Shown here: in pieces, positions 1-6,825 of the stretch
Layout: each line of letters begins with the position of its first letter
Position numbering within the stretch: the stretch's first letter is position 1
NCBI GenBank assembly: GCA_025057795.1
Contig: JANXEP010000041.1
Location: 1-7,687 of the forward strand
Origin: Candidatus Bathyarchaeota archaeon
GTDB taxonomy: Archaea > Thermoproteota > Bathyarchaeia > Bathyarchaeales > UBA233
Length of the DNA: 7,687 bases
Direction of reading: 5' to 3'
The notes under the pieces: generated by a model
Database searches by the model: none
Told to the model about the DNA's origin: nothing
The model's input: the letters and a program-made list of their open reading frames with translations, nothing else
Position numbers and translations under genes: made by a program

Positions 1-93
1 AGAGAAAACCCCACGGCGCCGCTACCAGATGAAACAACAATAATCTTGATACCAGAAAACGGGTGTCAAACAGACTGGGAAGAACCCATATAG
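1..93 (+). CDS. C-terminal end of an unidentified protein (5' part outside window)
   Basis: Frame 1 is open from the first base to a TAG at 91-93 and encodes 30 residues ending in DWEEPI. The peptide has a Pro/Thr-rich start, then a hydrophobic beta-like stretch (TIILIPE), a single Cys and an acidic end, which looks like real coding sequence rather than random codons. No family can be recognised from so short a tail. The gene would be convergent with the phosphate operon, whose last gene ends at 253. Whether it is translated cannot be decided here, because the start and most of the gene lie outside the window. Confidence 0.4.
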   Translation, partial: RENPTAPLPDETTIILIPENGCQTDWEEPI

Positions 94-111
94 CTTCAGC
101 GAAAACAATGT

Positions 112-175
112 TTAAAAATTTTAAAGCATACTAAAATACTACCATAGTAAAAGCTGGAGAACAACGATAAAAAGC
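112..175 (-). terminator. Possible terminator of the pst-phoU-DUF47 operon
   Basis: On the minus strand, downstream of the DUF47 stop, there is a T5 run (169-173), then a small hairpin with arms TACTA/TAGTA and a 3-base loop (137-149) followed by TTTT, and a further T-rich stretch (112-124). Archaeal transcription commonly ends at oligo-T tracts, so this is a reasonable end for the operon. The stem is short and AT-only, so the call is weak. The remainder of the 94-252 gap shows nothing else I can name. Confidence 0.25.
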
Positions 176-252
176 TAAAATTCCGTTGCCCCTCGAAGTT
201 CTTTTAACGATGACTAATAGAACGTGTAATATGTTGTTAAGAAATAATCTGT

Positions 253-924
253 TTATTCTCTGCTTGAGAGTGTTGTGATGTAGTCTGCTGTGTCTGCGCA
301 CATGTCTGCTGCTTGTTCTATAAATTCTATTAAATTGTCGAAGATTATGATGGCGCCGAGGTTCATTTGCTTTCCGTGGGTGAGAAGTAGTTTTTTCATG
401 TTTATGTATTTGTTGTCTATTTTGTTTTCGATTTCTTCAACTTTTGCTGAGTGTTTTATGGCTTCGGCTGGTGCTGATGAAATTTTTTCTATGCTTGTGC
501 GTAAGGCTGAAGTGCACTCGACTAGGGTTGAAGTCATTTGGAGTGTGTTTTGGATTAGTTCTTGCGGTATCTGGACATCCTGAAGTATTTCTAGGCATCT
601 TGCTGCGTCTTTAACATGATCCGCGAGAGTATCCAGCCTCTTTACGAGGTGTAATATGTCTTCGCGGTAGTCTGCTGTTAATGCTGTGTGTTTGGACATT
701 TCCTTGAAAACTTCTCTTCTTAGTTTGTCAACTTCCTCCTCTGTTCGAAACAGATGGCGTATGTGTTGTTCCGCATCTTTATTCATTCTTTGTGCCATGC
801 TTTGGACTGCTTGGTGGAGAAGGGTTGCCGTGTCAAGGGCCTTTATTATTTGCTGTTGGGCTAGTTCTAAGGCTTTGGTTTTTCTGCGTTTTTCAAACCA
901 TGCATAGCTACCTTTCTCCAACAA
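253..924 (-). CDS. DUF47 family PhoU-like protein (phosphate transport accessory/regulator)
   Basis: A 223-residue, entirely alpha-helical cytoplasmic protein with no membrane segment. The DUF47 pattern is visible: an acidic/basic helix with EEEVDKLRREVFKEM (about 62-76), a core helix REDILHLVKRLDTLADHVKDA (87-107), and a matching late helix with DNLIEFIEQAADMCADTADYI (196-216). These two carry the PhoU-like acidic and Asp-His spacing that binds metal clusters in the family. Length is normal. DUF47 proteins usually accompany PiT-type transporters or Pst systems and are thought to modulate them; the exact role here is inferred. The start is TTG (922-924), supported by a strong GGAGGTGA six bases upstream; no in-frame ATG lies nearby. 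It is the last operon gene, 35 bases after phoU across a T-rich spacer, so its expression may be lower than that of the genes before it. Confidence 0.88.
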   Translation of the reverse strand: MLEKGSYAWFEKRRKTKALELAQQQIIKALDTATLLHQAVQSMAQRMNKDAEQHIRHLFRTEEEVDKLRREVFKEMSKHTALTADYREDILHLVKRLDTLADHVKDAARCLEILQDVQIPQELIQNTLQMTSTLVECTSALRTSIEKISSAPAEAIKHSAKVEEIENKIDNKYINMKKLLLTHGKQMNLGAIIIFDNLIEFIEQAADMCADTADYITTLSSRE

Positions 925-935
925 TTTTCACCTCC

Positions 936-951
936 ATAAAAATTAAAAATT
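936..951 (-). promoter_or_regulatory. T-rich spacer between phoU and DUF47, possible leaky terminator
   Basis: Read on the minus strand, the spacer contains two T5 runs separated by AA, directly before the DUF47 ribosome binding site. Oligo-T tracts are enough to slow or release archaeal RNA polymerase, so this may reduce transcription into the last gene. It could equally be ordinary AT-rich spacer; no hairpin accompanies it. Confidence 0.2.
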
Positions 952-959
952 CATAACAC

Positions 960-1604
960 TCATCTTAAAACCACTTTTCGCCCTGTTGCAATGTAGATTA
1001 TTGATTCGCAGATGTAGGTTACATGGTCAGCTATCCTTTCAAGGTATCTCACTATTAAAACGCTGGAAATTGCGCACTTCGTTGTAGTGTCTGCTCTCTC
1101 GATTAGTTTGTTGAGAAAATCAAAATACATCTTATCTATTTCTCTTTCTGTCTGCGCCACTTTTTCAGCAAGTTGAGCGTCATGACTTCTAAGAGAGGTT
1201 ATGCTTAAATTAATCATTTTTAACGCTTTTTCACCCATCTCTTTGACATGTGAAATCATCCATGCGTCGCAGTTTCCTATTCCGCCCAATTTTTGGTTAG
1301 TGTAGGACACATCTAGGGCATATCTGCCGAAGCGGGCGAAGTCGTAGGCGATTTTCATGTAAGACTTGATGGTTCTTAGGTCTGAGGCTACTGGTTGAAA
1401 TCGTGCAATCAACTCAAACGCCTTATCCTCAACATTGTCCGCCATCAAGACGAGAGCATCGGAGATTTCACAAATCTCACTATAGACTTGCTTATTTTCA
1501 ACGCATTCTATTATGGCGGCTAAAACGGCGCGATATGCCAGTTCACCCATCTTATGTAGGGTCGCTGAAAGTTCTTCCAGACCAGAGTCTATAATTCTAC
1601 TCAT
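960..1604 (-). CDS. phoU: Phosphate signalling complex protein PhoU
   Basis: A 214-residue soluble protein of two PhoU three-helix repeats, the standard length. Repeat 1 (about 8-105) contains DNVEDKAFELIARFQPVASDLR, the conserved stretch before the second helix. Repeat 2 (about 115-208) ends in RYLERIADHVTYICESIIYIATG, the canonical E-R-x-x-D-H metal-binding helix. The matching helix of repeat 1 reads DFARFGRYALD, so its first motif is degenerate. In bacteria PhoU restrains the Pst transporter and mediates signalling through a sensor kinase; no kinase gene is near, so here it more likely acts directly on PstB or on gene expression (inference). The ATG start has an AAGGTGA site that overlaps the pstB stop codon; the gap to pstB is 11 bases, implying cotranscription and translational coupling. 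Confidence 0.95.
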   Translation of the reverse strand: MSRIIDSGLEELSATLHKMGELAYRAVLAAIIECVENKQVYSEICEISDALVLMADNVEDKAFELIARFQPVASDLRTIKSYMKIAYDFARFGRYALDVSYTNQKLGGIGNCDAWMISHVKEMGEKALKMINLSITSLRSHDAQLAEKVAQTEREIDKMYFDFLNKLIERADTTTKCAISSVLIVRYLERIADHVTYICESIIYIATGRKVVLR

Positions 1605-1615
1605 ACTTTTTCACC

Positions 1616-2374
1616 TTAGCCAAACTCTCCAGTTAGGTATCTCTCCGTAAGTTCATGCTTTGGATTTTCAAAGATCTGCTTAGTTGGACCGTATTCTATC
1701 AGCTCGCCTAGGTAAAGGAAGGCAGTATAGTCTGAAACCCGGGCTGCTTGTTGCATGTTATGGGTTACAATTACAACGGTGTAGTTTTCAGCCAGTTTTC
1801 TGATAAGGGCTTCTATTTTTGCCGTTGCTATTGGGTCGAGGGCTGAACAGGGCTCATCCATTAACAGAACCTCCGGCTCAACGGCCAAGGCCCGTGCTAT
1901 ACAGAGTCTCTGTTGCTGTCCGCCCGAAAGGCTAGCTCCTGACTTGTTTAAGTCATCTTTAACTTCGTCCCAAAGATTTGCCAGTTCTAGGCTTCGCCTG
2001 ACAACTTCATCAAGGTTTTTCTTGTCTCTAATGCCATTTAGCTTTAGGCCTGCTGCTACATTGTCATATACTGACATCATCGGGAAGGGATTCGGCTTTT
2101 GAAAAACCATGCCGATTTTCCTCCTTATCATAACAGGATCAATACCATTACCGTAAATGTTCACTCTGTTAAACAGCACTTTTCCAGAAATTCGGGCGCC
2201 TGGGGTTATTTCATGCATCCGGTTAAGGCAACGAATGAGGGTGGTTTTGCCACATCCAGAGGGCCCTATAATGGCTGTTACGGCGTTTTCCTCAATCTTC
2301 ATGTTAATGTTTTTCAGCACGTGCTTTGAGCCAAACCACGCGTTTAAATCTTCTATTTCAAACTTTGGCGCCAT
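1616..2374 (-). CDS. pstB: Phosphate ABC transporter ATP-binding protein PstB
   Basis: The ATPase of the PstSCAB importer, on the cytoplasmic face, hydrolysing ATP to drive phosphate uptake. From the chosen start it has 252 residues, typical for PstB. Motifs: Walker [10 protein letters not shown] (37-45), Q-loop Q92 in FQKPNPFPM (91-99), a hallmark of PstB, ABC signature LSGGQQQR (149-156), Walker B LLMDEP (170-175) followed by CSALDP, and the switch histidine H205 in VTHNMQQA. All catalytic residues are present. The frame is open 32 codons further up to an ATG at 2470, but that extension lies inside pstA and matches no PstB N-terminus. ATG at 2374-2372 overlaps the pstA stop as TAATG and has AAAGGAGAG about six bases before it, so I chose it. 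Confidence 0.97.
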   Translation of the reverse strand: MAPKFEIEDLNAWFGSKHVLKNINMKIEENAVTAIIGPSGCGKTTLIRCLNRMHEITPGARISGKVLFNRVNIYGNGIDPVMIRRKIGMVFQKPNPFPMMSVYDNVAAGLKLNGIRDKKNLDEVVRRSLELANLWDEVKDDLNKSGASLSGGQQQRLCIARALAVEPEVLLMDEPCSALDPIATAKIEALIRKLAENYTVVIVTHNMQQAARVSDYTAFLYLGELIEYGPTKQIFENPKHELTERYLTGEFG

Positions 2375-3213
2375 TAGTATCTCTCCTTTGTAAGGACTCT
2401 CACGGCGATGTTTACGCCTAAAACGAGCAGTATCAGCACAAGCGCAGATCCCCAGGCTAGGACTATCCAACTTTCAAAGGGCGACATGGCGAAAACAAAC
2501 ACGTTTAAAGCGAGGTTTGCAGCTGGCCTGTTGAGGCTTGCAAACCACCATCTCCAATATCCCATTGTAACAAGCACAGGCGCGGATTCTCCAGCAATCC
2601 TTGCAATAGAAAGTAACATCCCTGTGACTACTGCTTTTTTGGCGCTTCTTAATACTATTGTGGCAACGGTTTTCCACCTAGGAACACCTAAAGCAATAGC
2701 TGCCTCGCGGAGGCTTAATGGCACAAGTTTCAGCGCTTCTTCAGTTGTCCTAGTTACAATTGGGACCATAATTATGGCTAGTGCAAAGGCTGCAGCGATA
2801 ACTGAAAACCCAATTGAACGGACAATTAATGCGTAGGCGAAGACTCCGATAACTATTGATGGAATGCCACTCAGAACATCGTTAAAGAATCTGATAACCA
2901 TGGACAGCTTATGTTCACTATATTCGCTTAGGAAAATGCCAGACATCAATCCTACGGGTATCCCAATGAGAGAAGCAAAACCCATAGTTATCAAAGTGCC
3001 CTGAATAGCGTTTGCAACGCCTCCTCCTTTTTCTCCAACGGTTGGCGTCGGGTTAATAAAGAAATTAAGGTTGATCGCGGAAATACCCCTTTGAACAACT
3101 TCATAGAGTATGCTAAATAGGGGGATTAACGCCGCCACAAGTGATAGATACACGAGGAAATGCGCGACATAATCCTTGATTATTCTGAACCTATAATAAT
3201 CAAGTTTTTTCAT
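2374..3213 (-). CDS. pstA: Phosphate ABC transporter permease PstA
   Basis: A 279-residue inner-membrane permease that pairs with PstC to form the phosphate path. Hydrophobic segments lie near 17-40, 73-95, 112-132, 136-156, about 192-215 and 249-271, fitting the six-helix PstA topology. The cytoplasmic EAA loop that docks on PstB is clear: [17 protein letters not shown] (167-182), followed by [13 protein letters not shown] (203-215), which is characteristic of PstA. Its ATG overlaps the pstC stop as ATGA, and its TAA overlaps the pstB ATG, so the three genes are translationally coupled. The upstream Shine-Dalgarno is weak (GGGGATGG), consistent with reliance on coupling. No truncation or frameshift is seen. 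Confidence 0.96.
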   Translation of the reverse strand: MKKLDYYRFRIIKDYVAHFLVYLSLVAALIPLFSILYEVVQRGISAINLNFFINPTPTVGEKGGGVANAIQGTLITMGFASLIGIPVGLMSGIFLSEYSEHKLSMVIRFFNDVLSGIPSIVIGVFAYALIVRSIGFSVIAAAFALAIIMVPIVTRTTEEALKLVPLSLREAAIALGVPRWKTVATIVLRSAKKAVVTGMLLSIARIAGESAPVLVTMGYWRWWFASLNRPAANLALNVFVFAMSPFESWIVLAWGSALVLILLVLGVNIAVRVLTKERY

Positions 3214-4205
3214 TCTTTCGCCATCCCCCTGACCAGCCTAAGTGTTCGCCAAACAATAAGTCGTGAAAGAATGTTAATCACCAAGGTCACGAATAACAGA
3301 ACAAGTGCAACATTCATCAACGCACTCACGTAAAGGTCATATGTGGCTTCTAGAAGTTCGTTTGCAATTATGGCTGACATGGTATACCATGCATCAAAAA
3401 GCGAGGACGGCCAAACCTGAAACTTATTTCCTATAACCATTGTTACTGCCATAGTCTCCCCAATAGCCCGCCCTAACCCCAAAATTATAGCGCCTATAAC
3501 CCCGGAACGCGCATAGCTAATCACTGTTTTAGCGGTTTCCCATTTTGTGGCGCCAAGGGCTATCATCGCCTCCCGCTGGGAAGTTGGCACAACCGAGAAC
3601 AAATCTCGCATAACAGCGGAAACCGTGGGAATAATCATTATAGCCAAAACTATGCCACCCGTGAGAACGCCGCCACCATAAATAGGTCCTGAAAATATGG
3701 GGATAAACCCGAAAAGTGTTTGCAAGTGTGAATAAACATGGTCGCGTAAAAATGGTATTAAAACAAATATCCCCCAAAGCCCATAGATAACGCTTGGAAC
3801 AGCAGCTAAAAGCTCCACCAAAAAAGAAATTGCAAACCCAAATTTTTTAGGCACATATTCTGAAAGCGCCAAACCTATTCCAAGGCTTATGGGCACAGCT
3901 ATAAGAAGTGCAATAGCTGAGGTAACAACTGTTCCCAATATTAATGGTAAAGCTCCAAAAACTCGTGATATAGCCGGGTCCCACTTGGTTCCCAAAATAA
4001 AGTCTAACCCAAAAGTTTGAATGGATAGCCATGACCCCTTAATTAACTCATAAATCATTAAACCGAGCAGCAGAAGGATGCTGGAAGCGAACAATGCGCC
4101 TACAAGCTTAAAGATATTATCGCCATTTATTTGCCATTTAAAATGTGAAAAATGTTTAGTGTTTAACTTGTGATTAAAAAGGGATATTTTGCGGGAACTT
4201 TCCAT
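3210..4205 (-). CDS. pstC: Phosphate ABC transporter permease PstC
   Basis: A 331-residue membrane permease, partner of PstA. A charged cytoplasmic N-terminus (1-30) precedes hydrophobic segments near 34-54, 87-112, 124-150, 176-196, 236-257 and 293-316. PstC features include SEYVPKKFG after the second helix, LLAAVPSVIYGLWGIF (132-147), the EAA loop TSQREAMIALGATKWET (208-224), and GRAIGETMAVTMVIGN (245-260). These distinguish it from PstA, which has SxxREAA and ARIAGESAP. The ATG lies 6 bases after the pstS stop, with an AAGTGAT site at the pstS end, so it belongs to the same transcript. The length is slightly above the usual figure because of the N-terminal tail. Confidence 0.96.
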   Translation of the reverse strand: MESSRKISLFNHKLNTKHFSHFKWQINGDNIFKLVGALFASSILLLLGLMIYELIKGSWLSIQTFGLDFILGTKWDPAISRVFGALPLILGTVVTSAIALLIAVPISLGIGLALSEYVPKKFGFAISFLVELLAAVPSVIYGLWGIFVLIPFLRDHVYSHLQTLFGFIPIFSGPIYGGGVLTGGIVLAIMIIPTVSAVMRDLFSVVPTSQREAMIALGATKWETAKTVISYARSGVIGAIILGLGRAIGETMAVTMVIGNKFQVWPSSLFDAWYTMSAIIANELLEATYDLYVSALMNVALVLLFVTLVINILSRLIVWRTLRLVRGMAKE

Positions 4206-4211
4206 GTTTTA

Positions 4212-5462
4212 TCACTTGTGTAGCTGTTGCCCGTTGTAGGTTATCATTCGGATTGTAGCCTCATTGTGCTTAACAACGCTTGAGGGTAAAGGAACATAGT
4301 ATAGATCAGATGCATAGTTTTGCCCGTCATGTATCGCCCACCACAGGAATTCCACAAGCGTCCTCGCAGATGCTTCATCCATGTTTGGCAGAACATTCAA
4401 CTCCTTGTATACCAGGATGTAGGAGAAGCTTGTTATTGGATAGGCGCCCTTAGCCTGCGTGTTGCCTGCTAAACTGTCAACTATCGAAACTTTTGACCAG
4501 CTTTCATCTCCCCTTGGCAAGGTAACTGCGGCATAATCCGCTGCTTTGGCAAAGGATTCAATGCTTGGCTCTATAAATTCGCCAGCAGCGTTTTGCACAT
4601 AGCCATATGCCAAATTGTTCTTTTTCGCGTAGGTGAATTCTACGTATCCAATTGAATAGGGTGTTTGCTTAACAAGAGCTGCAACCCCATCGTTTCCCTT
4701 ACCTCCGAGGCCAACGGGCCAGTTTACCGAAGTGCCTCTTCCAACAGTCTCCTTCCATTTTGGGCTAATATTTGACAGGTAGCTTGTCCAAATGAAAGTT
4801 GTTCCACTTCCATCAGACCTATGCACCACCACTATCTGCTGATTCGGAAGACTGATACCAGGGTTTACCGCAACAATTTTAGGGTCATTCCATTTGGTAA
4901 TTTCACCCAAATATATGCCTGCCAAAATTTCTCCAGTAAATTTCAGCCCTTTTGGTATGTCAGGAATATTGTAGATTGGGACGACGCCGCCTATGGTTAT
5001 GGGTATATGCAGGGTGTTGGGAGCTTTTTCCGCTTGTGCAGCTGTTAATGGCGCATCACTGGCGGCGAAATGCACAGTCTTTTCGGTATGCTGTTGAATC
5101 CCGCCGCCGCTTCCTATTCCTTGGTAGTTAACCAGAACGTTAGGCTTAATCTTGTTATATTCAGCAGCCCACTTGTCGATCAGCGGAAACGGAAAAGTTG
5201 CACCTGCTCCATTCAATGCTACCCCTTGTGCAGGGGTGGGCGTAGGCGTTGGTGTAGGTGCTGGTGTGGGACTCGGGTTTGGCGTAGGCGTTGGCGTAGG
5301 TGCTGGTGTGGGACTCGGGTTTGGCGTAGGCGTTGGCGTAGGCGTTGCGCTTGGACTACTCGGCGTTGTTTGTGTCGCTTGTGAGAAGTGATAGTTAAAC
5401 ACGCCTGCTGCAACTATTACAACAGCGACTATTAGTATTGCAATTTTATATATGCTTTTCAT
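4212..5462 (-). CDS. pstS: Phosphate-binding protein PstS with Pro/Thr-rich tether
   Basis: The extracytoplasmic phosphate receptor of the Pst importer, 416 residues. Residues 1-22 are a Lys-containing start and hydrophobic helix (signal peptide or membrane anchor); no lipobox cysteine follows. Residues about 33-78 are an almost pure Pro/Thr/Ser/Ala/Asn linker, probably a tether through the cell surface layer. The binding domain (80-416) shows the ligand loops of Pst[12 protein letters not shown] (84-94), [10 protein letters not shown] (113-122), FAASDAPL (132-139) and [10 protein letters not shown] (214-223), which contribute the Thr, Ser, Asp, Arg and Ser/Thr phosphate contacts. It is first in the operon, with the ATG preceded by GAGGTGA at good spacing. 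The linker is encoded by a tandem DNA repeat and is higher in GC than its surroundings. Confidence 0.96.
   Translation of the reverse strand: MKSIYKIAILIVAVVIVAAGVFNYHFSQATQTTPSSPSATPTPTPTPNPSPTPAPTPTPTPNPSPTPAPTPTPTPTPAQGVALNGAGATFPFPLIDKWAAEYNKIKPNVLVNYQGIGSGGGIQQHTEKTVHFAASDAPLTAAQAEKAPNTLHIPITIGGVVPIYNIPDIPKGLKFTGEILAGIYLGEITKWNDPKIVAVNPGISLPNQQIVVVHRSDGSGTTFIWTSYLSNISPKWKETVGRGTSVNWPVGLGGKGNDGVAALVKQTPYSIGYVEFTYAKKNNLAYGYVQNAAGEFIEPSIESFAKAADYAAVTLPRGDESWSKVSIVDSLAGNTQAKGAYPITSFSYILVYKELNVLPNMDEASARTLVEFLWWAIHDGQNYASDLYYVPLPSSVVKHNEATIRMITYNGQQLHK
5239..5342 (-). repeat. 42-base tandem repeat encoding the PstS linker (about 2.5 copies)
   Basis: Copies lie at 5239-5280 and 5281-5322, differing at one base, followed by a 20-base partial copy at 5323-5342. 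The unit length is a multiple of three and encodes 14 residues ([14 protein letters not shown]), so gain or loss of a copy would keep the frame and change only the tether length. Near identity at the DNA level suggests recent duplication or slippage. Confidence 0.9.
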
Positions 5463-5499
5463 TTTTTCACCTCTTCATCCATTTATAAATTGGAAAAAC

Positions 5500-5507
5500 C
5501 TATATAC
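5500..5507 (-). promoter_or_regulatory. Candidate TATA box of the pst operon
   Basis: On the minus strand GTATATAG lies 38 bases upstream of the pstS ATG. Initiation about 25 bases downstream would leave a leader of about 15 bases that just contains the GAGGTGA ribosome binding site at 5466-5472. A second AT palindrome (ATTTATAAAT, 5481-5490) is too close to the ATG to serve as TATA box for a leader with a Shine-Dalgarno. Confidence 0.5.
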
Positions 5508-5522
5508 ATTATCCGAATAAAC

Positions 5523-5529
5523 AATATAG
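5523..5529 (+). promoter_or_regulatory. Candidate TATA box of the AbrB-PhoU gene
   Basis: AATATAG on the plus strand lies about 30 bases before the ATG at 5559, which would give a leaderless or very short-leader transcript. That fits the weak ribosome site (only GATGAT, 5549-5554). The alternative, GTATATAG at 5541-5548, would place the transcription start inside the gene. Confidence 0.3.
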
Positions 5530-5552
5530 ATGAAAATTGAGTATATAGATGA
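5524..5552. promoter_or_regulatory. Direct repeat ATATAGATGA x2, candidate operator
   Basis: The ten-base sequence ATATAGATGA occurs at 5524-5533 and 5543-5552, 19 bases apart (nearly two helix turns), in the spacer shared by pstS and the AbrB-PhoU gene. The second copy overlaps GTATATAG (5541-5548), which is an inverted copy of the candidate pst TATA box (5500-5507). A dimeric regulator such as the neighbouring AbrB-PhoU protein could bind here; this is inferred from position and symmetry only. Confidence 0.35.
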
Positions 5553-5558
5553 TTAAAC

Positions 5559-6599
5559 ATGTCCCAGAAAATAGAAGAAGTAAGAAAAATCCAGTTCACT
5601 GGAAAATCCACATACATAGTTTCTCTCCCAAAAAGATGGGTAACCTCGTTGGGACTAAGGGCTGGAAGTCAAATAGTAGTCTCTCAACAAGATAACTCAT
5701 TAATCTTGACTCCAAAAGAACTTGATAAACCTTCAACGCGAAACATCGAGGCTGCCATAAATATTTCAAGCAATGATCATCCGGACATGATTGCAAGAGC
5801 AATTGTCTCTCTATACTTAGCGGGGTACAACTATATCAAAGTGCGAACTAGGGATGAACGCATAACCGCCCAGCAAAGAAACGCGATAAAAGAGTTGACT
5901 AGAAAAAAGTTGGTAGGCACAGAAGTCATAGCTGAATCTCCAAACGAAATTAAACTGCAGATTTTAATAAGTTATCCTGAGCTTTCGGTAGAGGACGCTT
6001 TAAGGCGCATTTGCCTAATTTCTGCATCAATGCATGATGATGCAATACAGGCCCTAAAAACCTTAGATAAAAACCTTGCTCAAGAAATCATTAATTTAGA
6101 TGACGAAGTTGACCGTTTCAGCCTCTACATAATACGGCAATTGAAAGCGGCGGTCCAAAACGAAAAAATCCTGAGAGACATCGGGCTTTCCAGCCCACGA
6201 GACTGCTTAGGCTATAGAGTAATTGTAAAATTCGTGGAAAGAATAGCAGATCATGCTACAAAAATCGCTGAAAATGTTATGCATCTAAAAGAGAAACTAG
6301 GTGAAAAAGTTTTCCAAAAAATCTCAGAAATGAGCACTTTCGCAAAAAGCGTATTTGATGAGTCTATAAAATCATTATTTAAAAAAGACTACACTTTAGC
6401 AGACAATGTAGTTTCAAAAGCAAAAACAATAACAATCCTCGAAGCAGAAACAATAAGAGAAATTCTAACTGAAATAAAACAAACCGACATTTCTAATATA
6501 CGGATGATGATGGAAAGCATACGAAGAACAGCTGAATACGCAAGCGACATCGCAGAAATAGTCCTAAACTTAAACATTAGCCAAAAAATTGCAACATGA
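5559..6599 (+). CDS. AbrB-domain/PhoU-domain phosphate regulator
   Basis: A 346-residue soluble protein. Residues about 5-52 form a SpoVT-AbrB swapped-hairpin DNA-binding domain: VRKIQFTGKSTYIVSLPKRW (8-27), then LGLRAGSQIVVSQQDNSLILTP. A linker region (55-140) is followed by two PhoU-like helical repeats. The first runs about 143-245 with the canonical helix KFVERIADHATKIAENV (224-240); the second runs about 255-340 and ends in a degenerate helix, RRTAEYASDIAEIV (322-335). This architecture is established in archaea as a putative phosphate uptake regulator: PhoU sensing joined to DNA binding in one chain. It is divergent from pstS across 96 bases, so it probably controls the operon and perhaps itself; the DNA target and effector are not shown by sequence. 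The ATG at 5559 gives a complete AbrB domain, so the start is well placed. Confidence 0.92.
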   Translation: MSQKIEEVRKIQFTGKSTYIVSLPKRWVTSLGLRAGSQIVVSQQDNSLILTPKELDKPSTRNIEAAINISSNDHPDMIARAIVSLYLAGYNYIKVRTRDERITAQQRNAIKELTRKKLVGTEVIAESPNEIKLQILISYPELSVEDALRRICLISASMHDDAIQALKTLDKNLAQEIINLDDEVDRFSLYIIRQLKAAVQNEKILRDIGLSSPRDCLGYRVIVKFVERIADHATKIAENVMHLKEKLGEKVFQKISEMSTFAKSVFDESIKSLFKKDYTLADNVVSKAKTITILEAETIREILTEIKQTDISNIRMMMESIRRTAEYASDIAEIVLNLNISQKIAT

Positions 6600-6641
6600 C
6601 AATCTCCCAAAACAATTAATTCTATTAAGAGACATTATAAG

Positions 6642-6674
6642 AAGCGCGAAAATCAAACTTATTTCGTTGCGCTT
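6642..6674 (+). other. Potential hairpin downstream of the AbrB-PhoU gene
   Basis: AAGCGCGAAA (6642-6651) can pair with TTTC...GCGCTT (6662-6674), leaving a three-base bulge on the 3' side and a 10-base loop. It begins 42 bases after the stop. No U-run follows directly, so it is not a classic terminator; it could stabilise a transcript end or belong to an RNA in this gap. Confidence 0.3.
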
Positions 6675-6775
6675 ACATTGCTAGTGGTGGAATGATCTCG
6701 CACCATGCTTGCGCGGGTATCCATTGGCTTAGGCGTTAGGTCTGTTTAACTTTAGTTAGAATGCTTCCTAAAAGC
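6675..6775. other. Gene-free spacer, partly GC-richer than its surroundings
   Basis: No open frame of more than a few codons and no tRNA pattern is seen. A short stem TGGTG (6685-6689) with CACCA (6701-6705) could form around an 11-base loop, and GCGC at 6669-6672 could pair with GCGC at 6711-6714 outside it. A small structured RNA is possible but not supported beyond this. Together with the hairpin before it and the repeats after it, this accounts for the 6600-6825 gap. Confidence 0.2.
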
Positions 6776-6811
6776 TATTAGGTTAAGTAATAGGTTGGCA
6801 TATTAGGTTAA
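6776..6811 (+). repeat. Three spaced TAGGTT repeats upstream of the DUF3883-like gene
   Basis: TAGGTT occurs at 6779-6784, 6791-6796 and 6804-6809, spaced 12 and 13 bases apart. The outer two are extended to identical 11-mers (TATTAGGTTAA at 6776-6786 and 6801-6811). The array ends 14 bases before the ATG at 6826, where an operator could block initiation. A GGGTG ribosome-site candidate follows at 6814-6818. Confidence 0.5.
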
Positions 6812-6825
6812 AAGGGTGTTAATGG

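Noticed and set aside
290..907. Plus-strand frames (290-583 and 686-907) opposite DUF47
   Set aside because: They are Ser/Cys/Trp-rich antisense shadows of a clear DUF47 protein with no recognisable domain.
2375..2470. N-terminal extension of PstB by 32 residues from ATG at 2470
   Set aside because: The extension lies within pstA, is Arg/Cys-rich and unlike any PstB N-terminus, while ATG at 2374 has a good ribosome site and the TAATG overlap.
5239..5342. Tandem repeat considered as a CRISPR-like array
   Set aside because: The units are contiguous with no unique spacers and encode an in-frame linker.
5152..5391. Plus-strand frame rich in VGVGVG repeats opposite the PstS linker
   Set aside because: It is the antisense reading of the Pro/Thr tandem repeat; pstS is complete and well supported on the other strand.
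5541..5548. GTATATAG on the plus strand as TATA box of the AbrB-PhoU gene
   Set aside because: It is only 10 bases before the ATG, so transcription would start inside the coding region and remove the AbrB domain start.
6681..6750. Possible tRNA or tRNA remnant in the gap, which would explain a nearby integrase
   Set aside because: No acceptor pairing, no T-arm GGTTCRA sequence and no anticodon arm could be built.
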